In this document: positions 9,097 through 18,326 of the stretch, piece by piece
Numbering within the stretch: position 1 is the stretch's first letter
Layout of the letters: every line of letters begins with the position of its first letter
Assembly: GCF_030553055.1 (NCBI RefSeq)
Contig: NZ_CP130713.1
Coordinates: forward strand, 5,890,001-5,954,000
Reading direction: 5' to 3'
Origin: Streptomyces sp. XD-27
GTDB taxonomy: Bacteria; Actinomycetota; Actinomycetes; Streptomycetales; Streptomycetaceae
Length of the DNA stretch: 64,000 nt
The notes under the pieces: generated by a model
What the model saw: the letters and a program-made list of their open reading frames with translations, nothing else
Databases searched by the model: none
Told to the model about the DNA's origin: nothing
Made by a program: the position numbers and the translations under genes

Positions 9097-9654
9097 GTGA
9101 TCGAAGAGATCCTCCTCGAGGCCGAGGAGAAGATGGAGAAGGCCGTTGTGGTCGCCAAGGAGGACTTCGCCGCGATCCGCACCGGGCGTGCGCACCCGGC
9201 GATGTTCAACAAGATCGTGGCGGACTACTACGGTGCGATGACGCCGATCAACCAGCTGGCGTCCTTCTCGGTGCCGGAACCACGCATGGCCGTGGTGACC
9301 CCGTTCGACAAGAGCGCGCTGCGCAACATCGAGCAGGCGATCCGTGACTCGGACCTGGGCGTCAACCCGAGCAACGACGGCAGCATCATCCGCGTGACGT
9401 TCCCGGAGCTCACCGAGCAGCGCCGCAAGGAGTTCATCAAGGTCGCCAAGGGCAAGGGCGAGGACGCGAAGATCTCGATCCGCAGCGTCCGCCGCAAGGC
9501 CAAGGAGTCCCTCGACAAGCTTGTCAAGGACAAGGAGACCGGCGAGGACGAGGTGCGCCGCGCCGAGAAGGAGCTCGACGACACCACCGCGAAGTACGTG
9601 GCCCAGGTCGACGAGCTGCTCAAGCACAAGGAAGCCGAGCTGCTTGAGGTCTGA
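9097..9654 (+). CDS. frr: Ribosome recycling factor
   Basis: The 185-residue RRF, with EF-G, splits post-termination ribosomes. Conserved stretches are [31 protein letters not shown] and [14 protein letters not shown] 9097 has AGGAG (9086-9090) 6 nt upstream; GTG 9094 would be only 3 nt away. The stop overlaps the cdsA ATG by one base (TGATG), which indicates translational coupling. Confidence 0.97.
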   Translation: MIEEILLEAEEKMEKAVVVAKEDFAAIRTGRAHPAMFNKIVADYYGAMTPINQLASFSVPEPRMAVVTPFDKSALRNIEQAIRDSDLGVNPSNDGSIIRVTFPELTEQRRKEFIKVAKGKGEDAKISIRSVRRKAKESLDKLVKDKETGEDEVRRAEKELDDTTAKYVAQVDELLKHKEAELLEV

Positions 9655-10793
9655 TGAACGACTCTGCCTGGGGGGCCCCGCCACGCGCCGGATACTGGGG
9701 CCCGACCGACCAAGGACTGGCCATGTCGGCGGGTCCCGCGCACAAGGTGGGCGAAGCGGCGCAAACTCGGCCCATGCCCACCGTGCCCGACGCAGGCGGA
9801 AACCAGGACGACCGTGACCGGGGGGCCGCTCGGCCGAGCGGCCCCCTGTTCCGTGACGAGCCGGAACCGGCGGGCCGGACGCACGAGCCAGCCCGACCAC
9901 CCGTTCCTCCTGCTCACCGCGACAGTCCCACCCCGGCCCACGACCCGGCCCCCGAGACCGCGCCCGCGCCCGCCAAGAAGAGCGCGGGCCGCGATCTGCG
10001 GGCCGCGATAGGGGTCGGCGTCGGCCTGGGCGCGGTCATCGTCGCGTCGCTGTTCATCTACAAGCCCGTCTTCCTCGGCGTGATAGCGCTCGCCGTGGTG
10101 GTCGGCCTGTGGGAGCTCACCTCACGGCTCGCCGAACGCAAGGAGATCCGCGCCCCGCTGATCCCGCTGGCCGTCGGCGGCGTCGCCATGGTCATCGCCG
10201 GATACGCGCGCGGTGCCGAGGGCGCGTGGGTCGCCGTGGCGCTCACCGCGCTCGCGGTGCTCGTCTGGCGGATGACCGAACCGCCGGAGAACTACCTTCG
10301 CGATGTGACCGCCGGCGTCTTCACGGCGTTCTACGTCCCGTTCCTCGCCACCTTCGTGGCCCTCATGCTGGCCGCCGACGACGGGCCGAAGCGGGTGGTC
10401 ACCTTCCTGCTGCTGACCGTGGTCAGCGACACCGGCGCGTATGCCGTCGGCTGGCGCTTCGGCAAGCACAAGCTCGCGCCGCGCATCAGCCCCGGCAAGA
10501 CGCGGGAGGGGCTGCTGGGCGCGATGGCCTTCGCCATGGCCGCGGGCGCGCTGTGCATGCAGTACCTGATCGACGACGGCGTCTGGTGGCAGGGCCTGCT
10601 GCTCGGGCTCGCCGTCGCGATCAGCGCGACCCTCGGCGACCTCGGCGAGTCCATGATCAAGCGGGACCTCGGGATCAAGGACATGGGCAAGTTGCTCCCC
10701 GGTCACGGCGGCATCATGGACCGGCTGGACTCGCTGCTGCCGACGGCGCCGGTGGTGTGGCTGCTGCTCGTGATCTTCGTCGGGCAGGGATGA
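9654..10793 (+). CDS. cdsA: Phosphatidate cytidylyltransferase (CDP-diacylglycerol synthase)
   Basis: A 379-residue integral membrane enzyme that makes CDP-diacylglycerol from phosphatidate and CTP for phospholipid synthesis. The first 110 residues are a charged, Pro-rich cytoplasmic extension typical of actinobacteria. About eight hydrophobic segments follow. The PROSITE-type signature is complete near residue 333: [20 protein letters not shown] and then GIMDRLD. ATG 9654 overlaps the frr stop. A strong terminator hairpin follows at 10821-10857. Confidence 0.95.
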   Translation: MNDSAWGAPPRAGYWGPTDQGLAMSAGPAHKVGEAAQTRPMPTVPDAGGNQDDRDRGAARPSGPLFRDEPEPAGRTHEPARPPVPPAHRDSPTPAHDPAPETAPAPAKKSAGRDLRAAIGVGVGLGAVIVASLFIYKPVFLGVIALAVVVGLWELTSRLAERKEIRAPLIPLAVGGVAMVIAGYARGAEGAWVAVALTALAVLVWRMTEPPENYLRDVTAGVFTAFYVPFLATFVALMLAADDGPKRVVTFLLLTVVSDTGAYAVGWRFGKHKLAPRISPGKTREGLLGAMAFAMAAGALCMQYLIDDGVWWQGLLLGLAVAISATLGDLGESMIKRDLGIKDMGKLLPGHGGIMDRLDSLLPTAPVVWLLLVIFVGQG

Positions 10794-10820
10794 ACCGCCG
10801 CTGAACTGCACGAACGTGCC

Positions 10821-10857
10821 GGAGGGCCCCGTTATCCACAGGATGGCGGGGCCCTCC
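10821..10857 (+). terminator. Terminator hairpin after cdsA with a DnaA-box-like loop
   Basis: GGAGGGCCCCG (10821-10831) pairs perfectly with CGGGGCCCTCC (10847-10857), an 11-bp stem with a 15-nt loop. The loop begins TTATCCACA (10832-10840), an exact match to a DnaA box. It probably ends the rpsB-cdsA transcription block before rlmN. Confidence 0.75.
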
Positions 10858-10884
10858 GCTCACGTCTGCGACACTGGTACGACC

Positions 10885-11991
10885 ATGCCGAAGCCCGGAG
10901 AACTCACTTTCGTCGCCCCGCGCGGAGCCAAGAAGCCGCCGCGGCATCTCGCCGACCTCTCGCCCGCCGAGCGCCGCGAGGCCGTCGCCGCCATCGGTGA
11001 GAAGCCGTTCCGCGCCAAGCAGCTGTCGCAGCACTACTTCGCCCGGTACGCCCACGACCCGGCGCAGTGGACCGACATCCCGGCGGCGGCCCGCGAGAAG
11101 CTGGCCAGTGAGCTGCTGCCCGACCTCATGAGCGTCGTACGGCACATCTCCTGCGATGACGACACCACGCGCAAGACCCTGTGGCGGCTCTTCGACGGCA
11201 CGCTCGTCGAATCGGTCCTGATGCGCTACCCGGACCGGGTCACCATGTGCATCAGTTCGCAGGCCGGGTGCGGCATGAACTGCCCGTTCTGCGCCACCGG
11301 CCAGGCGGGACTCGACCGGAACCTGTCCACCGCCGAGATCGTGCACCAGATCGTCGACGGGATGCGGGCCCTGCGCGACGGGGAGATCCCCGGTGGACCG
11401 GCGCGGCTGTCGAACATCGTCTTCATGGGGATGGGCGAGCCGCTGGCCAACTACAACCGCGTCGTCGGCGCCATCCGGCGGCTCACCGACCCCGAGCCGG
11501 ACGGGCTGGGGCTGTCGCAGCGCGGCATCACCGTCTCCACGGTCGGCCTGGTGCCGGCGATGCTGCGGTTCGCGGACGAAGGCTTCAAGTGCCGCCTCGC
11601 CGTCTCGCTGCACGCGCCCGACGACGAGCTGCGCGACACCCTCGTCCCGGTGAACACCCGCTGGAAGGTCCGCGAGGTCCTCGACGCCGCCTGGGAGTAC
11701 GCCGAGAAGTCCGGCCGCCGGATCTCCATCGAGTACGCGCTGATCAAGGACATCAACGACCAGGCGTGGCGGGCCGACCTGCTGGGACGGCTGCTCAAGG
11801 GCCACCGGGTGCATGTGAACCTCATCCCGCTGAACCCGACGCCCGGGTCGAAGTGGACCGCCTCCCGCCCCGAGGACGAGAAGGCGTTCGTGGCCGCGCT
11901 TGAGGCCCACGGCGTGCCCGTGACCGTGCGGGACACCCGGGGCCAGGAGATCGACGGCGCCTGCGGGCAGCTCGCGGCCGCCGAGCGCTGA
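10885..11991 (+). CDS. rlmN: Dual-specificity 23S rRNA/tRNA (adenine-C2) methyltransferase RlmN
   Basis: The 368-residue radical-SAM enzyme methylates C2 of adenosine in 23S rRNA (A2503, E. coli numbering) and in tRNA. The iron-sulfur motif C129-GMN-C133-PF-C136 and the C-terminal catalytic Cys360 in GACGQL are present. [12 protein letters not shown] is the conserved family stretch. ATG 10885 ([10 protein letters not shown]) is chosen because upstream starts would run through the terminator hairpin. It stands alone between the cdsA terminator and the TPP riboswitch. Confidence 0.96.
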   Translation: MPKPGELTFVAPRGAKKPPRHLADLSPAERREAVAAIGEKPFRAKQLSQHYFARYAHDPAQWTDIPAAAREKLASELLPDLMSVVRHISCDDDTTRKTLWRLFDGTLVESVLMRYPDRVTMCISSQAGCGMNCPFCATGQAGLDRNLSTAEIVHQIVDGMRALRDGEIPGGPARLSNIVFMGMGEPLANYNRVVGAIRRLTDPEPDGLGLSQRGITVSTVGLVPAMLRFADEGFKCRLAVSLHAPDDELRDTLVPVNTRWKVREVLDAAWEYAEKSGRRISIEYALIKDINDQAWRADLLGRLLKGHRVHVNLIPLNPTPGSKWTASRPEDEKAFVAALEAHGVPVTVRDTRGQEIDGACGQLAAAER

Positions 11992-12023
11992 GCCGAGGCC
12001 GGAACGGCCCTGCTGAGCACGGC

Positions 12024-12051
12024 ACGGTGGCTGGTACACGGTGGCTGGTAC
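12024..12051. repeat. Perfect 14-bp tandem duplication upstream of the TPP riboswitch
   Basis: ACGGTGGCTGGTAC occurs twice head to tail (12024-12037 and 12038-12051). The second copy runs into TACTGT (12049-12054), a possible -10 element for the thiamine transporter transcript, so the duplication may span the promoter. Confidence 0.6.
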
Positions 12052-12077
12052 TGTGCCTTCGCACAAATGAACAATCC

Positions 12078-12163
12078 GACAGGGGAGCGCACACAGCGCT
12101 GAGAGTGCGGCACCGCCGCAGACCCTCGGACCTGATCCGGGTCATACCGGCGTAGGGAGTCAG
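12078..12163 (+). promoter_or_regulatory. TPP riboswitch (THI element)
   Basis: Conserved TPP-aptamer sequences appear in order: AGGGGAGC (12081-12088), GCTGAGAGTGCGG, then ACCTGATCCGGGTCATACC and GGCGTAGGGA ending at 12158. The only good Shine-Dalgarno for the next gene, GGGAG (12155-12159), lies inside the conserved 3' part of the aptamer. This suggests TPP binding hides the ribosome-binding site and blocks translation initiation. It sits 9-13 nt before the start of a thiamine-type ABC transporter. Confidence 0.93.
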
Positions 12164-12171
12164 CACAACCG

Positions 12172-13254
12172 ATGAACACCAGCCTTCGGCGCGCCCTCGG
12201 GGCCGCCCTCCTCGGCGCGCTCGCCACCACCACCCTCGCCGCCTGCGACGGCTCCGACGAGGCCGACAGCGGTGGCTCCAAGACCGTCACCCTGGTCAGC
12301 CACGAATCGTTCGCACTCTCCCCTGAGGTACAGAAGGAGTTCGAACGGAAGAGCGGCTACAAGCTGAAGGTCCTCGAGAACGCGGACGCCGGGGTCGCCG
12401 TCAACAAGGCGGTGCTGACCAAGGGGCACCCCGAAGGCGATGTCCTCTTCGGCGTCGACAACACCCTGCTCTCCCGCGCGCTGGACAACGACCTGTTCAC
12501 CCCGTACGAGGCCAAGGGCCTGGACCGGATCCCGGCCTCGGTCCAGTACGACCGGGACAAGCACCGCGTGACGCCCGTCGACACCGGCGAGGTCTGCGTC
12601 AACTACGACAAGAAGTACTTCGCCGACAAGAAGCTGGCGCCGCCGCAGACCTTCGACGACCTCGTCAAGCCCCAGTACAAGAACCTGCTGGTCACCGAGA
12701 ACGCCGCCACGTCCTCGCCCGGCCTGTCCTTCCTCCTGGCCACCGCCGCCCGGTACGGCGACGACGGCTGGCGCGACTACTGGAAGAAGCTCAAGGACAA
12801 CGGCGTCGAGGTGGTCGACGGCTGGAGCCAGGCCTACAACGACCGGTTCTCCGGCTCCGCCGGAGGCAAGAAGGCCGGCGGCGACCGGCCCCTGGTCGTC
12901 TCCTACGCCGGCAGCCCCCCGGCCGAGGTGTACTACGCCAAGCCGCAGCCCAAGAAGGCGCCGACCGGCGTCGCGACCGGCACCTGCTTCCGGCAGACCG
13001 AGTTCGCGGGCCTGCTCAAGGGCGCCCGGAACGAGGAAGGCGGCAAGGCCCTGCTGGACTTCCTGATCAGCAAGCGGTTCCAGGAGGACATCCCGCTGAA
13101 CATGTGGGTCAACCCGGTCCTCAAGGGGGCCGAGCTGCCGAAGCTGTTCACCGAGTTCGGCGCGAAGGTGGACCACCCCGAGACCATGGCTCCCGAGAAG
13201 ATCGCCGAGAACCGTGAGCCGTGGATCAAGTCATGGTCCTCCCTCGTCCTGTAA
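12172..13254 (+). CDS. thiB: Thiamine ABC transporter substrate-binding lipoprotein
   Basis: A 360-residue extracytoplasmic binding protein with a lipoprotein signal: the first 24 residues end TLAA before Cys25. The mature part resembles the ThiB/TbpA class of iron/thiamine-binding proteins (VTLVSHESFALSP, then GDVLFGVDNTLLSRAL). The TPP riboswitch immediately upstream supports thiamine or a phosphate ester as ligand. ATG 12172 follows the riboswitch directly. The end overlaps the permease gene by 22 nt. Confidence 0.9.
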   Translation: MNTSLRRALGAALLGALATTTLAACDGSDEADSGGSKTVTLVSHESFALSPEVQKEFERKSGYKLKVLENADAGVAVNKAVLTKGHPEGDVLFGVDNTLLSRALDNDLFTPYEAKGLDRIPASVQYDRDKHRVTPVDTGEVCVNYDKKYFADKKLAPPQTFDDLVKPQYKNLLVTENAATSSPGLSFLLATAARYGDDGWRDYWKKLKDNGVEVVDGWSQAYNDRFSGSAGGKKAGGDRPLVVSYAGSPPAEVYYAKPQPKKAPTGVATGTCFRQTEFAGLLKGARNEEGGKALLDFLISKRFQEDIPLNMWVNPVLKGAELPKLFTEFGAKVDHPETMAPEKIAENREPWIKSWSSLVL

Positions 13255-14963
13255 AGACCCGTCCTGCCGACAACCGGCCGGTGAAGACGAGCCCGGCCGC
13301 CGCGCCGCGCCGCCGTAACCCGCGCGGCGCGGCGGTCCGGCTCGGCCTGATGGCCCTGCCGCTGGCCTTCTTCGCGGTCTTCTTCGCGTATCCGGTGGCC
13401 GCCATCGTCACCCGCGGGCTCAAGGCCGACGGCCGGTGGCGGTTCGACCGCATCGGCGAGGTGCTCGGCGACCCGGGCGTCCGCGACGTCCTGTGGTTCA
13501 CCACCTGGCAGGCGGCCGCCTCCACTGCCCTGACCCTGGCCCTCGCCCTGCCCGGCGCGTACGTCTTCGCACGCCTGGACTTCCCCGGCAGACACCTGCT
13601 GCGCGCCGTGGTCACCGTGCCGTTCGTCCTGCCCACCGTCGTCGTGGGCACCGCCTTCCTGGCACTGCTCGGCCGCGGCGGACTGCTGGACGACCTGTGG
13701 GGCATACGCCTGGACACCACCGTCTGGGCGATCCTGCTGGCGCACGTGTTCTTCAACTACGCGGTCGTCGTACGGACCGTCGGCGGGCTGTGGGCGCAGC
13801 TCGACCCGCGCCAGGAGGAGGCGGCGCGGGTCCTCGGAGCGGGCCGCCTGGCGGCCTGGCGGCGCGTCACCCTGCCCGCGCTCGCCCCCGCGGTGGCCGC
13901 CGCCGCGCTCATGGTCTTCCTGTTCACCTTCACCTCCTTCGGCGTCGTACAGATCCTCGGCGGCCCGCACTACGCCACCCTGGAAGTGGAGATCTACCGG
14001 CAGACGGCCCAGCTGCTGGACCTGCCCACCGCCGCCGTGCTCAGCCTGGTGCAGTTCGCGGCGGTCGGCACGCTGCTCGCGGTGCACGCCTGGACCGTCC
14101 GGCGCCGGGAGAGCACCCTGCGGCTGGTCGACCCGGCGCACACTGCCCGCCGCCCGCGCGGTGCCGGGCAGTGGACGCTGCTCGGCCTGGTGCTGGTCCA
14201 GATCGCGCTGCTGATCCTGCTGCCGCTCGGCGTCCTGGTGGCGCGGTCCTTCGAGACCCCCGACGGCTACGGCCTGGCCTACTACCGCGCCCTGGGATCG
14301 GTCGACGACAGCGGCGGGATGTTCCTCGTCGCGCCGGTCGAGGCCGTGTGGAACTCCCTGGAGTACGCGGCCGCCGCCACCCTCATCGCCCTGGTCGTCG
14401 GCGGCCTCGCCGCCGCCGCGCTCACCCGGCGCGCCGGACGCCTCGCACGGGGCTTCGACGCGCTGCTGATGCTGCCGCTGGGCACCTCCGCCGTGACCGT
14501 CGGCTTCGGCTTCCTCATCGCCCTCGACGAGCCGCCGCTGGACCTGCGCGCCTCCTGGGTTCTGGTGCCGCTGGCGCAGGCCCTGGTCGGCGTGCCGTTC
14601 GTCGTCCGCACCATGCTGCCGGTGCTGCGGGCGGTGGACCACCGACTGCGCGAGGCGGCCGCCGTGCTGGGCGCCTCCCCGCTGCGGGCCTGGCGCGAGG
14701 TGGACCTGCCGCTGGTCGGACGCGCCGTGGGGATCGCGGCGGGCTTCGCGTTCGCCGTCTCGCTCGGCGAGTTCGGCGCCACCGTCTTCATCGCCCGGCC
14801 CGACAACCCCACGCTGCCGGTCGCCGTCTCCCGCTTCCTGGGCCGCGCGGGGGACCTGAACTACGGGCAGGCGATGGCGCTGAGCACCGTTCTCATGCTC
14901 GTGTGCGCCTGCTCCCTGGTGGTGCTGGAGCGCGTCAGGGCCGACCGTACAGGAGAGTTCTAG
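13233..14963 (+). CDS. thiP: Thiamine ABC transporter permease (fused double permease)
   Basis: A 576-residue protein with about twelve hydrophobic segments arranged as two BPD-type permease halves, as in ThiP. Each half has an EAA-type loop: EEAARVLGAGRLAAWRRVTL in the first and REAAAVLGASPLRAWREVDL in the second. It transports thiamine with the binding protein and the ATPase. ATG 13233 (MVLPRPVKT) overlaps the thiB end by 22 nt; GTG 13221 in the same frame is possible. The stop abuts the ATPase start (TAGATG). Confidence 0.9.
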   Translation: MVLPRPVKTRPADNRPVKTSPAAAPRRRNPRGAAVRLGLMALPLAFFAVFFAYPVAAIVTRGLKADGRWRFDRIGEVLGDPGVRDVLWFTTWQAAASTALTLALALPGAYVFARLDFPGRHLLRAVVTVPFVLPTVVVGTAFLALLGRGGLLDDLWGIRLDTTVWAILLAHVFFNYAVVVRTVGGLWAQLDPRQEEAARVLGAGRLAAWRRVTLPALAPAVAAAALMVFLFTFTSFGVVQILGGPHYATLEVEIYRQTAQLLDLPTAAVLSLVQFAAVGTLLAVHAWTVRRRESTLRLVDPAHTARRPRGAGQWTLLGLVLVQIALLILLPLGVLVARSFETPDGYGLAYYRALGSVDDSGGMFLVAPVEAVWNSLEYAAAATLIALVVGGLAAAALTRRAGRLARGFDALLMLPLGTSAVTVGFGFLIALDEPPLDLRASWVLVPLAQALVGVPFVVRTMLPVLRAVDHRLREAAAVLGASPLRAWREVDLPLVGRAVGIAAGFAFAVSLGEFGATVFIARPDNPTLPVAVSRFLGRAGDLNYGQAMALSTVLMLVCACSLVVLERVRADRTGEF

Positions 14964-15995
14964 ATGGCCATGCTGCGGCTGGAACAGCTGACCGTCCGCT
15001 TCGGGGCGCGGACCGCGCTGGACGCCGTGGACCTGGAGGTCGCCGAGCACGAGACGGTGTGCGTCCTCGGCCCCAGCGGCAGCGGCAAGTCCACCCTGCT
15101 GCGGGTCGTCGCCGGGCTGCAGCGGGCGGACGCCGGGCGAGTGCTGCTGGCGGGCCGCGACCAGACCGGCGTCCCGACGCACCGGCGCGGCGTGGGCCTG
15201 ATGTTCCAGGACCACCAGCTCTTCCCCCAGCGCGACGTCGGCGGCAACGTCGGCTTCGGACTGCGGATGCGCGGCACCGGCCGCGCCGACCGTGAGCGCC
15301 GCGTCGCCGAACTGCTGGACCTGGTGGGACTGCCCGGCGCCGCCCGGCGGGCCGTGGCCGCGCTGTCCGGCGGCGAGCAGCAACGCGTGGCCCTCGCCCG
15401 CGCCCTGGCCCCCAGCCCTCGCCTGCTGATGCTCGACGAACCCCTCGGCCAGCTCGACCGGGCCCTGCGCGAACGCCTGGTGGTCGAACTGCGCCAGCTC
15501 TTCGACCGGTTGGGTACGACCGTGCTGGCCGTCACCCACGACCAGGGCGAGGCGTTCGCGCTGGCCGACCGGGTGGTGGTCATGGACGGCGGCCGGATCG
15601 CGCAGGCCGGCACCCCGCTGGAGGTGTGGCGGCGCCCCGCCTCCGAGTTCGTCGCCCGCTTCCTCGGCTTCGACAACGTGGTGGCGGCCACCGTGCACGG
15701 AGCCGCCGCGGACACCCCCTGGGGCACGGTCCCGGTCCCGGCCGCCGCCCGGCCCGGTGCCTGCCGGCTGCTGATCCGCCCGGCCGGGGTGCGGCTGGTC
15801 CCCGTGGACGAAGGGCTGCCGTGCACGGTCACCGGCCGGACCTTCCGCGGCGACCACGTCGCGCTGCTCCTCCAGCCGGACAACGCGCCCCGGCTGGAGG
15901 CCGCGTGCGCGCTCCGCGACGCGCCGGAGCCGGGGGAACGGGTCGGTGTCGCGTTCGACGCGGACGACGTGGTGCCGCTCAGCTCCGACGACTGA
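14964..15995 (+). CDS. thiQ: Thiamine ABC transporter ATP-binding protein
   Basis: The 343-residue ATPase has Walker A GPSGSGKST (about 34-42), Q-loop, signature LSGGEQQRVALARALA, Walker B LLMLDEPLGQLD and H-loop AVTHDQGEA. About 110 extra C-terminal residues form a TOBE-like regulatory domain, making it longer than E. coli ThiQ (about 230 aa) and closer to FbpC/PotA types. AGGAGA (14951-14956) lies 7 nt before ATG 14964. Thiamine specificity is inferred from the riboswitch-led operon. Confidence 0.88.
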   Translation: MAMLRLEQLTVRFGARTALDAVDLEVAEHETVCVLGPSGSGKSTLLRVVAGLQRADAGRVLLAGRDQTGVPTHRRGVGLMFQDHQLFPQRDVGGNVGFGLRMRGTGRADRERRVAELLDLVGLPGAARRAVAALSGGEQQRVALARALAPSPRLLMLDEPLGQLDRALRERLVVELRQLFDRLGTTVLAVTHDQGEAFALADRVVVMDGGRIAQAGTPLEVWRRPASEFVARFLGFDNVVAATVHGAAADTPWGTVPVPAAARPGACRLLIRPAGVRLVPVDEGLPCTVTGRTFRGDHVALLLQPDNAPRLEAACALRDAPEPGERVGVAFDADDVVPLSSDD

Positions 15996-16031
15996 TCCGT
16001 GTCCGGGCCGATCAGCGCCGCCCGGCCCCCC

Positions 16032-16083
16032 GGTCCCCACCCCCCCCGGCCAAGGCAGCAAGGCCGGAAGAGGCGGTGGGGCC
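16032..16083. terminator. Convergent-gene terminator structure
   Basis: An inner perfect stem CCGGCC (16046-16051) / GGCCGG (16062-16067) is enclosed by GGTCCCCAC (16032-16040) and GGTGGGGCC (16075-16083), which pair with one bulge. It lies between the thiamine operon and the convergent ABC permease gene and could serve both. Confidence 0.5.
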
Positions 16084-16091
16084 GCGGCGGC

Positions 16092-17438
16092 TCACTGCGT
16101 CAGCGGGATCGTCACCAGCTCGGCGACCGTCCATGTCAGCCCGGCCAGCACGGCCAGCAGCGCCGCCGAGCGCACGGCGGCGGCGGCCCGCAGCAGGCGG
16201 GTCGGGGCGCCGATGCGCACCAGCGCGTCCCGCGTCGCCGCGCGTCCCGCCCGGACCTCCAGCGCGGTGGTGAGGGCGGTCGCGGTGACGCACGCCATGA
16301 CCAGGGCCGCGCCCAGCCCGGCGACGGGGCCGCAGTCGCCGAGCTCCGCGCCATACAGCTCCACGACCCCGTACGCGCCCGAGGCCACGGCGCACAGCAC
16401 GCCCAGCGGCCGCCCCAGGCGCGGCGCCTCCTCCTGGAGGGCCCGGCCCGCCAGCAGGCGCAGCGGGCCCGGCCGACCGGCGGCCAGCAGTCCGCCGCAC
16501 AGGAACGCCAGACCCGGCCCCGCCAGCATCAGACCCAGTGCCGTCAGCACCCAGCCGACGACCACGCCCGGCGGACTCGCCACGCTGTGGCCGGGCAGCG
16601 GCAGCACCTCGGCGGCCGCCGCGCCCGCGCCCCGGCTGGTGTACGACACCAGGGCCAGCCCTCCGCCGATCAGTGCCGCGCCCCAGGGCAGGCCCACGTA
16701 CCCGGCGATGTCGTACCCGGGCGGGGGCTGAGCGCCCCGCGCCCGCTCCGGCGGGGGCTGCGCCGATTCCGTTCGGCCTTCGGGAACCGGTGCCTGGCGC
16801 ATGGCGATCCGCGCTGCCACCGCCTGGCCGATCGTCGTGGGCCGACCGGCCTCCGGCCGCGCCGCCCCACGCCGCCCGCCACGGGCCGTCCGCTCGCCGC
16901 GCGGCCAGGGCCAGTACGACCACAGGTCCTCGCGCGGCCACAGGCAGGCCGCGCTGGCGATGGCCGCCAGCACCGGCACCAGCGCCAGCATGATGAACAC
17001 CGCGCCCAGCGGCAGCCGCGCGCCCCGCCCGAGCTGGTCGCCCAGTCCTCCGGCCGCCGCCGGACCGCCGAGGTTCCCGCGTACGTACAAGAACACCGCG
17101 AGCGCCAGCGCGCTGCCCAGGGTGCAGAACAGCGCGGTGGAGGCCGCCGCGAGCCGGGCCCGCCGGGTCGGCCCCAGCCCGACGGAGTCCAGCCCCAGAC
17201 CGGCCCGCACACTGGGATCCGCGCGGGCGACGGCGACGGCGAACTGCACCGTGGCCGCCAGCGGTACGACGCACCACAGCAGCCGGGCGGCCGAGCCGTC
17301 GGACCGCGTCGGGTGGGCGAGCGCGTACCCCAGCGTGCACAGCAGCAGAAAGCCCGCTGCCGCGGACGCCGCCGTCACCAGCAGCCGCCGCAGCAGAACG
17401 AGGGGATGCGCGCCGAGGGCTAGGCGGAGACTGAGCAC
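16092..17438 (-). CDS. ABC transporter permease-like membrane protein
   Basis: This 448-residue protein has about ten hydrophobic segments separated by Arg/Pro-rich loops. It looks like an FtsX/MacB-type exporter permease by segment pattern and by overlap with an ABC ATPase gene, but I recognise no diagnostic motif. GTG 17438 has GGAGGAG 8 nt upstream and overlaps the ATPase end by 19 nt, so the two are coupled. A cytoplasmic loop (about 185-245) is rich in Arg, Gly and Pro. The substrate is unknown. Confidence 0.7.
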   Translation of the reverse strand: MLSLRLALGAHPLVLLRRLLVTAASAAAGFLLLCTLGYALAHPTRSDGSAARLLWCVVPLAATVQFAVAVARADPSVRAGLGLDSVGLGPTRRARLAAASTALFCTLGSALALAVFLYVRGNLGGPAAAGGLGDQLGRGARLPLGAVFIMLALVPVLAAIASAACLWPREDLWSYWPWPRGERTARGGRRGAARPEAGRPTTIGQAVAARIAMRQAPVPEGRTESAQPPPERARGAQPPPGYDIAGYVGLPWGAALIGGGLALVSYTSRGAGAAAAEVLPLPGHSVASPPGVVVGWVLTALGLMLAGPGLAFLCGGLLAAGRPGPLRLLAGRALQEEAPRLGRPLGVLCAVASGAYGVVELYGAELGDCGPVAGLGAALVMACVTATALTTALEVRAGRAATRDALVRIGAPTRLLRAAAAVRSAALLAVLAGLTWTVAELVTIPLTQ

Positions 17439-18151
17439 GCGCCGAGCTCCTCCGTTTCAGGGGCCGGGACGGCGGCACCGGCCCGGCGTCCGTCCTGGAG
17501 CGCGACGGTCTGGTCGGCGAGCGGGGCCGCCTCGCTGTCGTGGGTGGCGAGGACGACGGTGATGCCGTGCGAACGGGCCGCGGTGGCGAGCGTACGCAGC
17601 ATCTGGGCACGGTCGACCTGGTGCAGCGGGGCGGTGGGCTCGTCGGCGAACAGCACGTCGGGCTCGGCGGCGAGCGCGCGGGCGATGGCCACCCGCTGGC
17701 GCTGCGACTGGAGCAGCGCCGCCGGGCGGCGCCGCTCCTGGTCGCTGACGTCGAGCCGGTCGAGCCACTCCCGCGCGGTGTGCCGGGCGGCGCGCCGCCC
17801 GACGCCGCGCAGCATCAGCGGCAGCGCCACGTTCTCCCAGACGGTGAGCTCGGGGACCAGCTGCGGTTCGGTCCCGATCCAGCCGAAGTGCTCGCGGCGC
17901 AGCCGCTCGCGGGCCGCCGGGGCGAGGGTGTGCATCGGCATGCTCTGGAACCACACCTCGCCTTCGTCCGGCGGGAGCTGACCGGACAGGCATCTGAGCA
18001 GGGTGGACTTGCCCGCGCCGCGTGGACCGGTGACGGCGAGGATGCCGCCCTGCCGGACGCCGACGGAGACGCCGACGAGCGCGGGCGAGCCGTTGTACGC
18101 GTACGCGACGCCGCGCCCCCAGAGCACGTCGTCGTCCGGCGAAGCAACCAT
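17420..18151 (-). CDS. ABC transporter ATP-binding protein with an altered signature motif
   Basis: A 243-residue ATPase of the MacB/LolD type. Walker A GPRGAGKST, Walker B VLFADEPTAPL and H-loop LATHDSEA are intact. The signature normally LSGGQ reads LLQSQ before RQRVAIARALA. ATG 18151 is preferred because GAGG (18160-18163) lies 8 nt upstream; GTG 18160 would overlap that site. The upstream DNA reads TTAGGTAAG on the coding strand, resembling half of an iron-regulator box, not enough to claim control. It pairs with the overlapping permease gene. Confidence 0.85.
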   Translation of the reverse strand: MVASPDDDVLWGRGVAYAYNGSPALVGVSVGVRQGGILAVTGPRGAGKSTLLRCLSGQLPPDEGEVWFQSMPMHTLAPAARERLRREHFGWIGTEPQLVPELTVWENVALPLMLRGVGRRAARHTAREWLDRLDVSDQERRRPAALLQSQRQRVAIARALAAEPDVLFADEPTAPLHQVDRAQMLRTLATAARSHGITVVLATHDSEAAPLADQTVALQDGRRAGAAVPAPETEELGACSVSA

Positions 18152-18326
18152 GCCAAGCACCTCGGCTTACCTAACGAATGTCCGTTCCCCCATATGGGCG
18201 AACGAGCGCAAGGTCAATCGGTCACTGGCACGGTAAGGACTCGTGCGGGCCGATCCGGTCCAGGCTCGGCGCGGGCGGGGCGCGATTCCTCCGATCAGCC
18301 GACCGGAGCGGCGCACGGGTCCGGGG

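Noticed and set aside
12933..16061. A 1042-codon open frame antisense to the thiamine transporter genes
   Set aside because: It mirrors the high-GC codon pattern of the sense genes, has Gly/Arg/Gln shadow composition, no domain, and crosses three well-supported genes.
16046..16083. GGCAGCAAGGCCGGAAG-like sequence resembling a piece of SRP RNA
   Set aside because: The SRP core loop sequence and flanking helix are absent; a terminator hairpin explains the segment.
18160..18180. Iron-regulator (IdeR/DmdR-type) box upstream of the ABC ATPase
   Set aside because: Only the half-site TTAGGTAAG is present; the other half does not match, and no iron gene is nearby.
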